Assembly: GCA_910585295.1 (NCBI GenBank) | Contig: CAJUDE010000010.1 | Span: 1 to 58,864 of the forward strand | Direction of reading: 5' to 3' | From: an uncultured Lachnospiraceae bacterium | GTDB taxonomy: Bacteria > Bacillota > Clostridia > Lachnospirales > Lachnospiraceae | Length of the DNA stretch: 58,864 bases | Part shown: positions 50,871 through 58,864 of the stretch, one piece after another | How the letters are laid out: each line of letters begins with the position of its first letter | How positions within the stretch are numbered: position 1 is the first letter of the stretch | Program-made: the position numbers and the translations under genes | Notes under the pieces: model-generated | What the model saw: only the letters and a program-made list of their open reading frames with translations | What the model was told of the DNA's origin: nothing | The model's database searches: none

Positions 50871-52106
50871 CCCATTTCCATAAATAATGTATTTTGTGCT
50901 TGTCAGTTCTTTTAGGCCCATCGGCCCCCTTGCATGGAGTTTCTGGGTGCTGATGCCAATTTCGCCCCCAAACCCAAATTCAAATCCATCGGTAAAGCGT
51001 GTGGAGGCATTGACATACACTGCCGCTGCGTCCACCTCATCCAGGAATTTCCTGGAATTCCCGTAATCTTGAGTGATAATGGCTTCCGAATGCCCTGTAT
51101 TGTACTTATTGATATGGGCGATCGCCTCGTCTATGGAAGCTACCGTCTTAATGGACAGGATATAGTCTAGATATTCCCTGCCCCAGTCTTCCTCTGTTGC
51201 CGCAAGGATGCTGCCACATGCTTCCCGGCTTTTTTTATCCCCGCGCAGCTCCACCTGTTTTTCCCCTAACTGTTCTGCCAGCTTTGGCAGCAGCGCGTCC
51301 TTTACCTTCTCATGCACCACTAACGACTCGCAGGCGTTGCACACGCCAATCCTTTGTGTTTTCGCATTGAAAATAATGTCCGCCGCCATGGCAAGGTCTG
51401 CAAATTCATCCACATAAATATGGCAGTTGCCCGTCCCTGTCTCAATCACTGGGACTGTGGCCTGCTCCACCACTGCGCGAATCAGCCCTGCCCCTCCCCT
51501 TGGGATTAAGACATCCACATATTTGTTCAGCTTCATAAACTGAGCCGCTGTCTCATGGCTGGTATCTGTGATAAGCTGTATGGCTTCTGGGGGAAGCCCA
51601 CACTTTGCCAATGCCTCCTGCAATGTCATGGTAATGGCATGGTTGGAATGGATGGCATCCCTGCCGCCCCGAAGCACCACAACATTCCCTGCCTTAAAGC
51701 ACAGCCCAAAGGCATCTGCAGTCACATTCGGCCTGGACTCATAGATAATGCCAATCACGCCCAATGGCACGCGCTTCTGCCCAATTAACAGCCCATTGGG
51801 ACGCTGCTTCATAGACAGCACTTCCCCCACGGGGTCTTCTAGCCCTGCAATCTGCCTAAGCCCTTCCGCCATCTGGGCAATCCTGGCTTCTGTCAGCATT
51901 AGCCGGTCCACAAGCCCGGGCGCCATGCCATTCTCTTTTGCATACTCCACGTCCGTATGGTTTGCTTCCAACAGCATCTTCATATTTGCCATTAAATAGT
52001 CTGCCGCTGTGGTCAGCGCCTTATTTTTCTGATTGGTGGGCAGCGTCCGCAACACTGCCTCCGCCCCTTTCGCCTGTTGCCCAATTTGTTCTAATGTAAG
52101 CCCCAT
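50856..52106 (-). CDS. proA: Glutamate-5-semialdehyde dehydrogenase (gamma-glutamyl phosphate reductase)
   Basis: NADPH-dependent reductase of proline synthesis, 416 residues. The catalytic Cys is in RIGVCNACESLVVHEKV. Other signatures are LGVIGIIYESRPNVTADAFG, VVLRGGRDAIHSNHAI and NASTRFTDGFEFGFGGEIGI. A tggagggat ribosome-binding site precedes the ATG at 52106. The usual partner proB is not adjacent. The last codons and stop lie inside a tandem repeat that continues into the GNAT leader. Confidence 0.96.
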   Translation of the reverse strand: MGLTLEQIGQQAKGAEAVLRTLPTNQKNKALTTAADYLMANMKMLLEANHTDVEYAKENGMAPGLVDRLMLTEARIAQMAEGLRQIAGLEDPVGEVLSMKQRPNGLLIGQKRVPLGVIGIIYESRPNVTADAFGLCFKAGNVVVLRGGRDAIHSNHAITMTLQEALAKCGLPPEAIQLITDTSHETAAQFMKLNKYVDVLIPRGGAGLIRAVVEQATVPVIETGTGNCHIYVDEFADLAMAADIIFNAKTQRIGVCNACESLVVHEKVKDALLPKLAEQLGEKQVELRGDKKSREACGSILAATEEDWGREYLDYILSIKTVASIDEAIAHINKYNTGHSEAIITQDYGNSRKFLDEVDAAAVYVNASTRFTDGFEFGFGGEIGISTQKLHARGPMGLKELTSTKYIIYGNGQVRT

Positions 52107-52190
52107 GCTATCCCTCCATTCTGTTGGCTCTTTTTATGGTTTGCCTGCTACCAGTATAACAATTCCTGGCAGGTTTGTCATTCTATATTA

Positions 52191-52270
52191 TATAAAAAAG
52201 AATGCGCAGCAATAAATTCCCTCTCCGCGAGCTGCGCTGAAATTTCAAGGGGCAGGTTTCCCTGCCCCTT
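52191..52270 (-). terminator. Terminators downstream of the large GH43-type gene
   Basis: On the minus strand AAGGGGCAGG pairs with CCTGCCCCTT (52247-52270), starting 12 bases after the stop codon. A second hairpin, GCGCAGC/GCTGCGC (52204-52236), follows and ends in ATTCTTTTTTATA. Together they should end transcription before proA. Confidence 0.75.
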
Positions 52271-52281
52271 AACCCACCCAA

Positions 52282-55200
52282 TTATTTCTTGGTGGTAACG
52301 CTATTTGCTTTTGACCAGTTGGAGTAATATTTCACACCTTTTACAACCTGGAACGTGCCGACCCTGACGTAATATTTTTTCTTTCCTTTAAGCTTCTTAA
52401 CAGTCAGGCCTGTCGCGCTGTTTTTCTTCACCAGCTTTGTGATAGTCGTTTTCTTGGTAAATTTCTTGCTTGTGGAATACTGCACACGGTACCCGGTAAT
52501 GGATTTTGGCTGTTTCTTCCATTTTACGGTAAACCCTTTGGGCAGAGCCTTGAGCTTGCCTGAAATGGACATCCCTTTCGGGTTAATGGTGAATTCTTTT
52601 TTCACCGTCCCAGTGTAATCCCCTTTTCCAGTTACCACTGCCGTAGCAGTCCCAACTTTCGTATTATTTTTATACGTTATGGTATAATCCTGGTTTGCCT
52701 TCAACTTCACAGAACCAGCCCGAACGGTGACAGATGGTTTTTTCTTCTTGCCATCATAGGTATAAGACGTCTTGCCCAACGTCACTTTTGCATCTTTTGA
52801 AATATCCACTGGCTCTTTGGTGTCTGTGTTATCCCCTGGGTTATTATTATCCCCTGGGTTGCCATTGTCCCCTGGCGTTTCATTCTGTTTCCAGTTTGCT
52901 GTATAAGCCAGGTTCCCTTCTGTCCCTTTCGCCACTACGACTTCTGTCTGCGGCTTGGTTCCGTTAGAACCAGTCCAGCCAGTAAAGGTATAGCCTTCCT
53001 TGGTTGGGTTCTTCAAGGTGAAGGTCTCTGTCTCTGCCGTATAGGTTTCTGGATTGCCTTGCACAATCCCGCCATTCAGGTTATAAGTGATGGTATAGGT
53101 TTTTGGCTCTTCTTTGGCCTCTTCCCAATTTGCATAGAATATAAGGCTGCCCTTGCTTCCTTGCTCAATCGTCACTTCCAATTGCGGCTCATCGCCGTTC
53201 GACCCTGTCCAGCCAATAAACACATAGCCTTCCTTCTTGGGCTTACGAAGCGTGAATGTTTCGGTCTCTTTAGTATAAGCGTCCCGGTGTCCGGTCAAAA
53301 TGCCGCCGTCCAACTCATAAGTAATGGGATAGATTCCTGGGACAAGCGTAATCTCTTCCCAATTTGCCACATAAGACAAATTCCCCTTTGTGCCTTTTTC
53401 CACCGTCACTTCCAGTTGCGGCTCATCGCCGTTCGACCCTGTCCAGCCGATAAACGTATACCCTTCTTTGGACGGGTTCACCAACATAAAGGTTTCCGTT
53501 TCTTCGGTATAGCTTTCTGGGTTCCCTTCCACTGTCCCGCCATCCAGCTCATAAGTTATGGTATAAATTTCAGGCTCTTCTGGCTCCACTGGTGGGACTT
53601 CTGCATTCTTTTCCCAGTTCGCGGTGAATGTCAGGTTCCCAGTTGTCCCTTTTATCACGGTAACTTCTGTCTGCGGCTCTGCCCCGTTGGTTCCTGTCCA
53701 GCCCTTAAAGGTATAGCCTTCCTTGGTTGGGTTCTTCAAGGTGAAGGTCTCTGTCTCTGCCGTATAGGTGGCTGGGTTCCCTTCCACTGTGCCGCCATCC
53801 AAATTATAGGTAATGGTATAAGTCTCTGGTTCTTCTGGCTCCACTGGTGGGACTTCTGTATTCTTTTCCCAGTTCGCAGTGAATGTCAAGTTCCCAGTCG
53901 TCCCTTTTTCCACGGTAACTTCTGTCTGCGGCTCTGTCCCGTTGAACCCTGTCCAGCCCTTAAAGGTATAGCCTTCCTTGGTTGGGTTCTTTAGGGTAAA
54001 GCTTTCTGTCTCTGCCGTATAGGTGCCTGGGTTCCCAGCCGCCGTCCCGCCGTCCAATTCATAGGTAATGGTATAGATTTCCACATCAGCCCCAACCACA
54101 GTCACTTCACAGCTTGCTTCCAACCCTTCTGCGGTTGTGCCTTTGATGGTAGCTTCCCCTTCCGCTTTCGCTTCCACTGTAATTGCCAATTCCGATGAAC
54201 GGAAGTCTTTGGATGCTGTGCCGCTGCACTCTTTCACTTTTGCAACAGCTTCATCCGTGCTTTCCCATGTGATTTTGCCAATCTCTTCTGTTAAAAGCGC
54301 TTCCGACGCCTGGGCATATTTGGATAACGTTAAGGTTCCGGAAACGTCCACTGTCTCCCCTGCCTTGCCTACCGCTGTTTGGTCCAGCTCAAATCCGCTG
54401 ACTGTCGGGCGCTTTGAATTGTCCACAATGGCAATCCAACTAACCTGAATATCAGAATTATCCCCTGTATTCTTAGGAGCCAACGTGATTTGAAGGCTGT
54501 CTGCCCCTTCCAGCGTTAGGTTTTCATATGCGGCTGTCTCAATTGTGCCGTTTCCGCCGCATAGCTGCTCGCTGGTTCCAAGGACATTACTTCCCTGCTG
54601 CAATGTGACTGTAGCCACACGTTTCCCTTGGCTATACTGATACCATGGGTCAAAGAAACCAAGGTATATGGAATAAGTCCCTTCTTCCAGCCCATCAAAC
54701 TGATATACAATATTCTTTTCTGGTTGGTTTTTATCTATATACCGAAATCTCTCATGGACATTTCTGCTGCCGGAATCACGTTGTGTAGTGTTATCCCCTA
54801 CATAGCCCCATTTCTTCTCACTGCTGTACGCCTGGTCGGACACTGTGCTGTTCTCCACCAGCGCCTCTTTTACCAAGTCATAATAGAAACTGTTGGATGT
54901 GCCATCGGTTCCGCAATCTACAAAATACGCCATATTGTCTGGAGCCACCGCCACTGCAATGTCCACCGTCTGGCCGCCCAAATCAGTCAATGTGCCTGTT
55001 ACCATCTGTACAGTAAAGTTCTCATTGTTAAAGCCGCTCCAAGTCACCCCAGTATCTTTTGTCCCAGCATTTGTGGTGACATTAATGGTCGCTGGCAATT
55101 CATCCATAGAAGAAATAATTTTGGGAAGCTCTGTATTGACAATTGGCTTCTCTAATTCAGACAAATCCCAGTCCGACCTGTTTTTCATCACAATGCTGCC

Positions 55201-57261
55201 GTCCAGCTTCACGTCAATAGGCAGCCATACATAGCTGGAATCCCAGTGGGCAGAATCAGTATTGCTTCCGCTCAAAGTATAGCTCCAACGGTCGCCCATA
55301 TAGATAAACTGCCCCCGCTCTGCATTAACCGGGATAACCGCGGTCGGCTGGGATACAAAGGTATTGCTGGAACCTCCCTCGCAAGGGTCGCCCATTGCTG
55401 CCCACGGCCCATAAATATTGTCCGCCATAAAATATTTGGCGTCGCAGGCCTTCCAGCCGTCCGTCCCAGAGGTTATCATATAATACTTCCCATTATACTT
55501 AAAGACTGCCGGAGCTTCCCGATTGATTGCGGAACCCAGCACCCGGTCTGCAAAAGTCTGGATGGTTGTGCCGTCGCTTAAGGTCAGGCTGTCCGTCGCC
55601 CCTTCTGTTATTGGGCCAGTATAATCGGAATTCAGCAGGGAAATATACATATATTTGTTTGATTCACTGGAATACACTGCGTAGGCGTCCTTTACGCCAT
55701 CCTTATTGATATCTGTGTCATCTAAAAACACCGTCATATCCCTTGCCATGCCCTGGTTTGTGTCGTAATCCCCGCCGGTTTTATAGTTCATGCGCTGGAC
55801 ATTGACCAGCTTAAATGGCCCGTATGGGGTATCTGACACGGCAAACCCCATGCTGGCTCTGGAATAACGGCTGGGGGACTGGTTGTTATCCTTTAAGTAC
55901 TTCAAGATATTCTCATCACTAGGTCCATCCGCATGCCATACCAATACATATTTCTTGGTCGTCTCATTGTAGAGCATTTTAGGACGCTCCGCAATGCCAT
56001 AGCCAGTGTACAGGTATTTATATGCCTTTGCCAGGTTCTCTTCATCATAGCCGCTTCCGGTTTGGTAAGCCGCAAGGAAATTTTTCGCCATGTCAATCTG
56101 TTCCTGAGCCACATCGCCCGTAGGCGCGCTCAATTCCGCCCATGCCTTTAGGTCTGCCAGCCCTTCGGCATTGGGTTCAATCCCGTCCCCTGAACCATTC
56201 AATTTATCTGGCACCACATCATGGGTATAGAGGACGATGCCCCGGTCTGTCCAATTGTACAAATCTGGCGAGGTATAGCAATGGATCCCGTCAATGGGCT
56301 TCCCATTCCTGGTCTTATCTTCCCCATACCAGATATAGCCGCCGTCTGCCGCGCCATCCCCATCTAAGTCCAGGGTGTCCAGCCACTGCACCTGCCCGCC
56401 ATGGGCTTGGATATGGTTCCCATTGGTGTCCAGCCACTCCGCCACCTTAACGCTGCTTCCCAAGGTTCCGCCGTATCCTTGTTTTGTGCCGGAAAAGCTG
56501 CTGTAAGGCTGGTAACGGCTAGGCACTTCCACCGTGTCCCCAGTCACTGCAGTGTCGGATACCCGGATATTGTCATAGACCCCTTCTACCATAAAGCTAG
56601 TTCCCTGACCGCGTCCAATGACTGCTTTTATATCATTCATTGTACTTAGCTTAAAGCCTACATCCGCCTTGTCAAGCACCTTTAACCCATCTATATATAT
56701 GGTAACTTTCCCAGATGTACTATCTTCTTTGTAAGATAACACTACAGAACTAAATTTCCTGTCTTGGGAGGGGTTGCTTTTGGTAAAATTCTTCCCTGTG
56801 CCGCTAATGGACAAAGACCCTTGGCCATCAGCCATACGCAGGCTAAAAAACTTACTGGTATTCCCTGTATAAAACGCAATTTTTCTATTATCGTTGGCAT
56901 TTCCGTTTTCTAAACGGTACACATCCATATACAGGGTAAATTCACTTTTTTTAAAAATAGTCGCATCTTTAAACTGAGCCGCTGACTCTAACCCAACTTT
57001 ATCATCCCAATTTTGGCTAATATGGAGTGCTTTCCCGCCCCTATCGTTATCAACCAGAAGTGCGTACTTTCCTCTAGTCAGGTCATTCTCTGGCGATATC
57101 TCCGTAATATTTCCCGCCTGCGCTGCCGGCTGCCCTGCCTCCTGGGGCGGGCTTCCCGCATTCGTTTCCGCAAACGCCGTCATAGGCAGGCAGCCCAAGG
57201 CAAGCATTGCGCTTAACGAGAACGCGGCAATCCTCCTTTTTACCAGTTCTTTTCTTTTCAT
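52282..57261 (-). CDS. Large secreted multidomain glycoside hydrolase (GH43-type) with InlB-type repeats
   Basis: Secreted protein of 1659 residues with a signal peptide at 1-31. A LamG-like domain is at about 45-240. The GH43-type catalytic region (about 270-720) has AHGGQVQWLD, YIWYGEDKTRNGK, GIAERPKMLYNETTKKYVL and REAPAVFKYNGKYYM, most like exo-beta-1,3-galactanase-type GH43, in which the Glu of the ERPK motif is the acid. A carbohydrate-binding-like domain (about 777-953) and an Ig-like domain follow. Five InlB B-type repeats span about 1060-1460 (EGYTFKGWTG; FTANW). The C-terminus (about 1490-1659) has Ig and fibronectin-like modules as in the LRR proteins. There is no LPXTG. The start at 57261 has an aggagg ribosome-binding site. 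The likely role is host or plant galactan degradation at the cell surface. Confidence 0.85.
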   Translation of the reverse strand: MKRKELVKRRIAAFSLSAMLALGCLPMTAFAETNAGSPPQEAGQPAAQAGNITEISPENDLTRGKYALLVDNDRGGKALHISQNWDDKVGLESAAQFKDATIFKKSEFTLYMDVYRLENGNANDNRKIAFYTGNTSKFFSLRMADGQGSLSISGTGKNFTKSNPSQDRKFSSVVLSYKEDSTSGKVTIYIDGLKVLDKADVGFKLSTMNDIKAVIGRGQGTSFMVEGVYDNIRVSDTAVTGDTVEVPSRYQPYSSFSGTKQGYGGTLGSSVKVAEWLDTNGNHIQAHGGQVQWLDTLDLDGDGAADGGYIWYGEDKTRNGKPIDGIHCYTSPDLYNWTDRGIVLYTHDVVPDKLNGSGDGIEPNAEGLADLKAWAELSAPTGDVAQEQIDMAKNFLAAYQTGSGYDEENLAKAYKYLYTGYGIAERPKMLYNETTKKYVLVWHADGPSDENILKYLKDNNQSPSRYSRASMGFAVSDTPYGPFKLVNVQRMNYKTGGDYDTNQGMARDMTVFLDDTDINKDGVKDAYAVYSSESNKYMYISLLNSDYTGPITEGATDSLTLSDGTTIQTFADRVLGSAINREAPAVFKYNGKYYMITSGTDGWKACDAKYFMADNIYGPWAAMGDPCEGGSSNTFVSQPTAVIPVNAERGQFIYMGDRWSYTLSGSNTDSAHWDSSYVWLPIDVKLDGSIVMKNRSDWDLSELEKPIVNTELPKIISSMDELPATINVTTNAGTKDTGVTWSGFNNENFTVQMVTGTLTDLGGQTVDIAVAVAPDNMAYFVDCGTDGTSNSFYYDLVKEALVENSTVSDQAYSSEKKWGYVGDNTTQRDSGSRNVHERFRYIDKNQPEKNIVYQFDGLEEGTYSIYLGFFDPWYQYSQGKRVATVTLQQGSNVLGTSEQLCGGNGTIETAAYENLTLEGADSLQITLAPKNTGDNSDIQVSWIAIVDNSKRPTVSGFELDQTAVGKAGETVDVSGTLTLSKYAQASEALLTEEIGKITWESTDEAVAKVKECSGTASKDFRSSELAITVEAKAEGEATIKGTTAEGLEASCEVTVVGADVEIYTITYELDGGTAAGNPGTYTAETESFTLKNPTKEGYTFKGWTGFNGTEPQTEVTVEKGTTGNLTFTANWEKNTEVPPVEPEEPETYTITYNLDGGTVEGNPATYTAETETFTLKNPTKEGYTFKGWTGTNGAEPQTEVTVIKGTTGNLTFTANWEKNAEVPPVEPEEPEIYTITYELDGGTVEGNPESYTEETETFMLVNPSKEGYTFIGWTGSNGDEPQLEVTVEKGTKGNLSYVANWEEITLVPGIYPITYELDGGILTGHRDAYTKETETFTLRKPKKEGYVFIGWTGSNGDEPQLEVTIEQGSKGSLIFYANWEEAKEEPKTYTITYNLNGGIVQGNPETYTAETETFTLKNPTKEGYTFTGWTGSNGTKPQTEVVVAKGTEGNLAYTANWKQNETPGDNGNPGDNNNPGDNTDTKEPVDISKDAKVTLGKTSYTYDGKKKKPSVTVRAGSVKLKANQDYTITYKNNTKVGTATAVVTGKGDYTGTVKKEFTINPKGMSISGKLKALPKGFTVKWKKQPKSITGYRVQYSTSKKFTKKTTITKLVKKNSATGLTVKKLKGKKKYYVRVGTFQVVKGVKYYSNWSKANSVTTKK

Positions 57262-57428
57262 AGAAAAAAATCCTCCTCTCTGCAAGACTCCCCCCATCGT
57301 ATAAAAACATTATATAGGTTTTGGGCAGTCCCCGAAATAGACAATTTTACTATTTTATGCAATTTTTATGCTAATGGGACTTTCATGCAATTGGGATTTG
57401 GATAACTTTTAGGAGAAAACAGATTGAA

Positions 57429-57594
57429 CTAGTGTGCTGACCATATTATATCTGACGAAACTCCGCAGAATATTCGCCCATCTGCAAGGCAGATTTTCGA
57501 CGGCGTAGCGGTGGCTACGGATAGAAAATCTAATGCGGCAGATGGGCGGATAGGCAAGGAGGTTTGGCTGAATATAATATGGTCAGCACACTAG
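57429..57594. mobile_element. 166-bp CTAG-bounded palindromic element, copy B
   Basis: The outermost 23 bases at each end (57429-57451 and 57572-57594) are perfect inverted repeats starting CTAGTGTGCTGACC. An inner CGCCCATCTGC pairs with GCAGATGGGCG, AGATTTT with AAAATCT, and the core is CGTAGCggtgGCTACG. Length, CTAG ends and core match 3594-3758, while the arms differ and keep their pairing. It lies upstream of the large secreted-protein gene. It has no ORF. Confidence 0.75.
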
Positions 57595-57994
57595 ATTTGT
57601 GCTATGCTACAATGCCAATAGGAAAAAGAAAATATGACTTCCATTTGGACGCCTTTTACCTGTTGCGGGCGCCGGTTGGACTTGTATGTCCCCTTCCCCG
57701 GCTCTTGACCAACCCGTCAGCTTCACTCTGATTCAAAACTACGGTCCATATGGCTTTTCAAGAATACCTGAATTCATTACGGTTTGAACACGCGCTGCTG
57801 CCCAATACCTCAAACAGATGTTGCCTGATTCCAGAAATCTTCTCCATAATATTCTAGGAGAAATAGTGGGACAGAATTTAAAATGCACAACAAACGCCCA
57901 TTGTTTATATAATTTTGTTTTTGGTAGAAATATATCGTCTCCTGTCCCAAATTATGTATAAAATAATCATATGTATTTACACTATTGTACTTAA
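57595..57994. other. Intergenic stretch with one small inverted-repeat unit
   Basis: No gene is recognised. TGGGACAG (57867-57874) pairs with CTGTCCCA (57942-57949), enclosing 67 AT-rich bases, and could be a further tiny inverted-repeat element. The segment 57640-57860 looks like degraded sequence without an intact frame. Confidence 0.4.
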
Positions 57995-58690
57995 TTAGTC
58001 AAATACCCTGCAACAAGCTACGGGGCATGGCCTAACTTGTTCTTTCCGCCCCAAGGGGCGGGGTATTTGACCCTCGCGGCATTCGCCAAATATCCGCGCA
58101 AGCGCGGCTGCTTGGCTCATTGCTCGCGGGAATAAACTAGCCCTTTTTCGGCTTGCATCACAAGCAATAAGCCAATGGGTTTTCTCAAGGCTGCTATAAT
58201 TATTATAGTCAGATTGTGAACAGAAACTCCCTTTATACTCTGAAACTTCTTCCAATGGAAGGTAAAACTTCTTATAATCCCTTGTCTGTGTATCAATCTC
58301 TTTTATGGACTCTATCATTGGATAGGATACATACAGTTTCCCAAGTTCAGTCTCGTTATTAAATGTCCTCAGCATCTCGCCTAATATATCTTTGTTACGA
58401 AATTCCTTGGGAATGTTATTATTATGCCCGTCATAGTCGAAAAACAGATAAATTTCAGAAAAGTCGCTTGCCCTGAGGTTCCCTAAACGTTCCTTTGCTA
58501 CCATACTCATTTCTTTTAACACATCAACCACATTTGTTTCAAACTCATCTTCTTTCAATCGTGACCATAACATATAAATGTTGCCGTCTGCAGGGCAATT
58601 CAGTATGGAAACATCTGCTTTGGAAGAAAAGAAAATTTTAACCATATTGTTCAATAATTTTTCCTCTGCTTTTACCCCTTCGTAAGTCAA
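57995..58690 (-). pseudogene. Unknown TOPRIM-like ORF, bounded at both ends by mosaic repeats
   Basis: An open frame of 231 codons from a TTG at 58690 to 57995. The central part (about 1-185) looks like a real protein, with SEIYLFFDYDGHNNNIPKEF, FNNETELGKLYVSYPMIESI and a C-terminal YSSLEKTHWLIACD. The acidic DYDGH strand recalls TOPRIM-type nucleases of defence genes, but this is unproven. The last 47 or so residues are translated mosaic repeat (58136-57998), and the start codon lies at the edge of another copy. The native N- and C-termini were therefore probably lost or replaced. There is no convincing ribosome-binding site. Confidence 0.5.
57998..58136. repeat. GC-rich mosaic repeat, copy 2
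   Basis: About 139 bp beginning gtcaaataccctgcaacaag and ending gctcgcgggaataaa. Inverted arms (AAATACCCTGC near the start, GCGGGGTATTT in the middle) and a right-hand CCGCGcaagCGCGG hairpin are visible. It has the same orientation as 2784-2933 and 58686-58864, and supplies the C-terminal codons of the minus-strand ORF. Confidence 0.8.
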
Positions 58691-58864
58691 ATACCCCGCA
58701 GCAAGCTACGGGGCATGACCTAGCTTGTTCTTTCCGCCCCAAGGGGCGGGGTATTTGGTCTGCACTCCGTTTCGGTCGGCGCTGAACGTGTGCCGCTGGC
58801 ACACAGCGCCCCTCGCGGCATTCGCCAAATATCCGCGCGAGCGCGGCTGCTTGGCTCATTGCTC
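58686..58864. repeat. GC-rich mosaic repeat, copy 3 (runs off the window)
   Basis: Begins gtcaaataccccgcagcaag with perfect arms AAATACCCCGC / GCGGGGTATTT. It then carries an extra segment of about 50 bases (58758-58812; ggtctgcactccgtttcggt...) that copy 2 lacks, and rejoins the common right part cctcgcggcattcgcc. This shows the modular build of the family. The end lies outside the window. Confidence 0.8.

Noticed and set aside
53059..53994. 311-codon plus-strand frame opposite the GH43-type gene
   Set aside because: Antisense reading of the InlB-type tandem repeats. Repetition keeps it open by chance, and no start signals are present.
58638..58859. Minus-strand ORF of 73 codons at the window end
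   Set aside because: It lies almost wholly in the mosaic repeat, and the same residues recur in translations of the other copies, so it is a reading of repeat DNA.
1..58864. tRNA or rRNA genes
   Set aside because: No cloverleaf with a GTTCGA-type T arm or rRNA signature was seen on either strand, but this was by eye; a tRNA scan would settle it.

Overview
The window looks like chromosomal DNA of a low-to-moderate GC Firmicute, most likely a gut Lachnospiraceae or a close clostridial relative. This rests on the gene content: a Phe T-box leader in front of pheST, paired G3E GTPases, BspA-type leucine-rich surface proteins with a C-terminal Ig/fibronectin-like tail, a FliD-like repeat protein, a FusA2-type EF-G and consensus sigma-A promoters with 17-base spacers. 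No rRNA, tRNA, CRISPR array or intact transposase was found. No complete phage or conjugative element was recognised.

Layout. 0-12.7 kb: leuS (-), a Cu/Zn superoxide dismutase (+), a chemoreceptor (-), an EF-G paralogue (-), the tyrA-aroA pair (+), and an overlapping IbrB/IbrA-like pair (-; ParB-like protein plus PP-loop PAPS-reductase-like protein). 13-20.8 kb: two paralogous secreted leucine-rich-repeat genes that share promoter region, signal peptide and C-terminal domains. The second has an in-frame TAG directly after its signal peptide. Between them lie a DUF2806-like gene and a TetR regulator with two membrane-protein genes; the two promoters there carry the same palindrome. 21-24.3 kb: a FliD-like protein (-), glycerol dehydrogenase (+) and a gene remnant cut by a miniature inverted-repeat element. 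24.3-29.4 kb: the T-box-controlled pheS-pheT-queA operon (-). 29.4-32.9 kb: ilvD-nfo-M15 peptidase (-). 33-35.2 kb: a soluble hybrid histidine kinase (+). 35.3-41.5 kb: a long minus-strand run of ABC exporter, DUF2156 protein, His-rich G3E GTPase, second G3E GTPase, FadR-type regulator and signal peptidase I. 41.9-52.1 kb: LUD protein, scpAB, phosphoesterase, DacF-type carboxypeptidase, cardiolipin synthase, subtilase, Fe-S aldo/keto reductase, GNAT and proA. 52.3-57.3 kb: a very large secreted GH43-type protein. 58 kb to the end: an unknown ORF bounded by repeat copies.

Most of the genes are housekeeping. The unusual content is between them. At least five families of short palindromic or inverted-repeat elements are scattered through the intergenic DNA: (1) a 97-99 bp hairpin MITE, two copies; (2) a 165-166 bp palindrome bounded by CTAG, two copies whose arms differ in sequence but keep the pairing; (3) a palindrome sitting directly on the U-tract of an intrinsic terminator, three copies; (4) a GC-rich mosaic repeat of about 140 bp or more, three copies plus a fragment; (5) a 196 bp inverted-repeat element flanked by a 9-bp direct repeat. 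None encodes a protein of its own. Several alter neighbouring genes: one lies in the leuS 5' untranslated region, one separates the T-box from pheS, one truncates a gene, and one supplies the C-terminus of an ORF. The strongest single-gene oddity is the amber-interrupted leucine-rich-repeat paralogue. All assignments were made by eye from sequence, without database searches.
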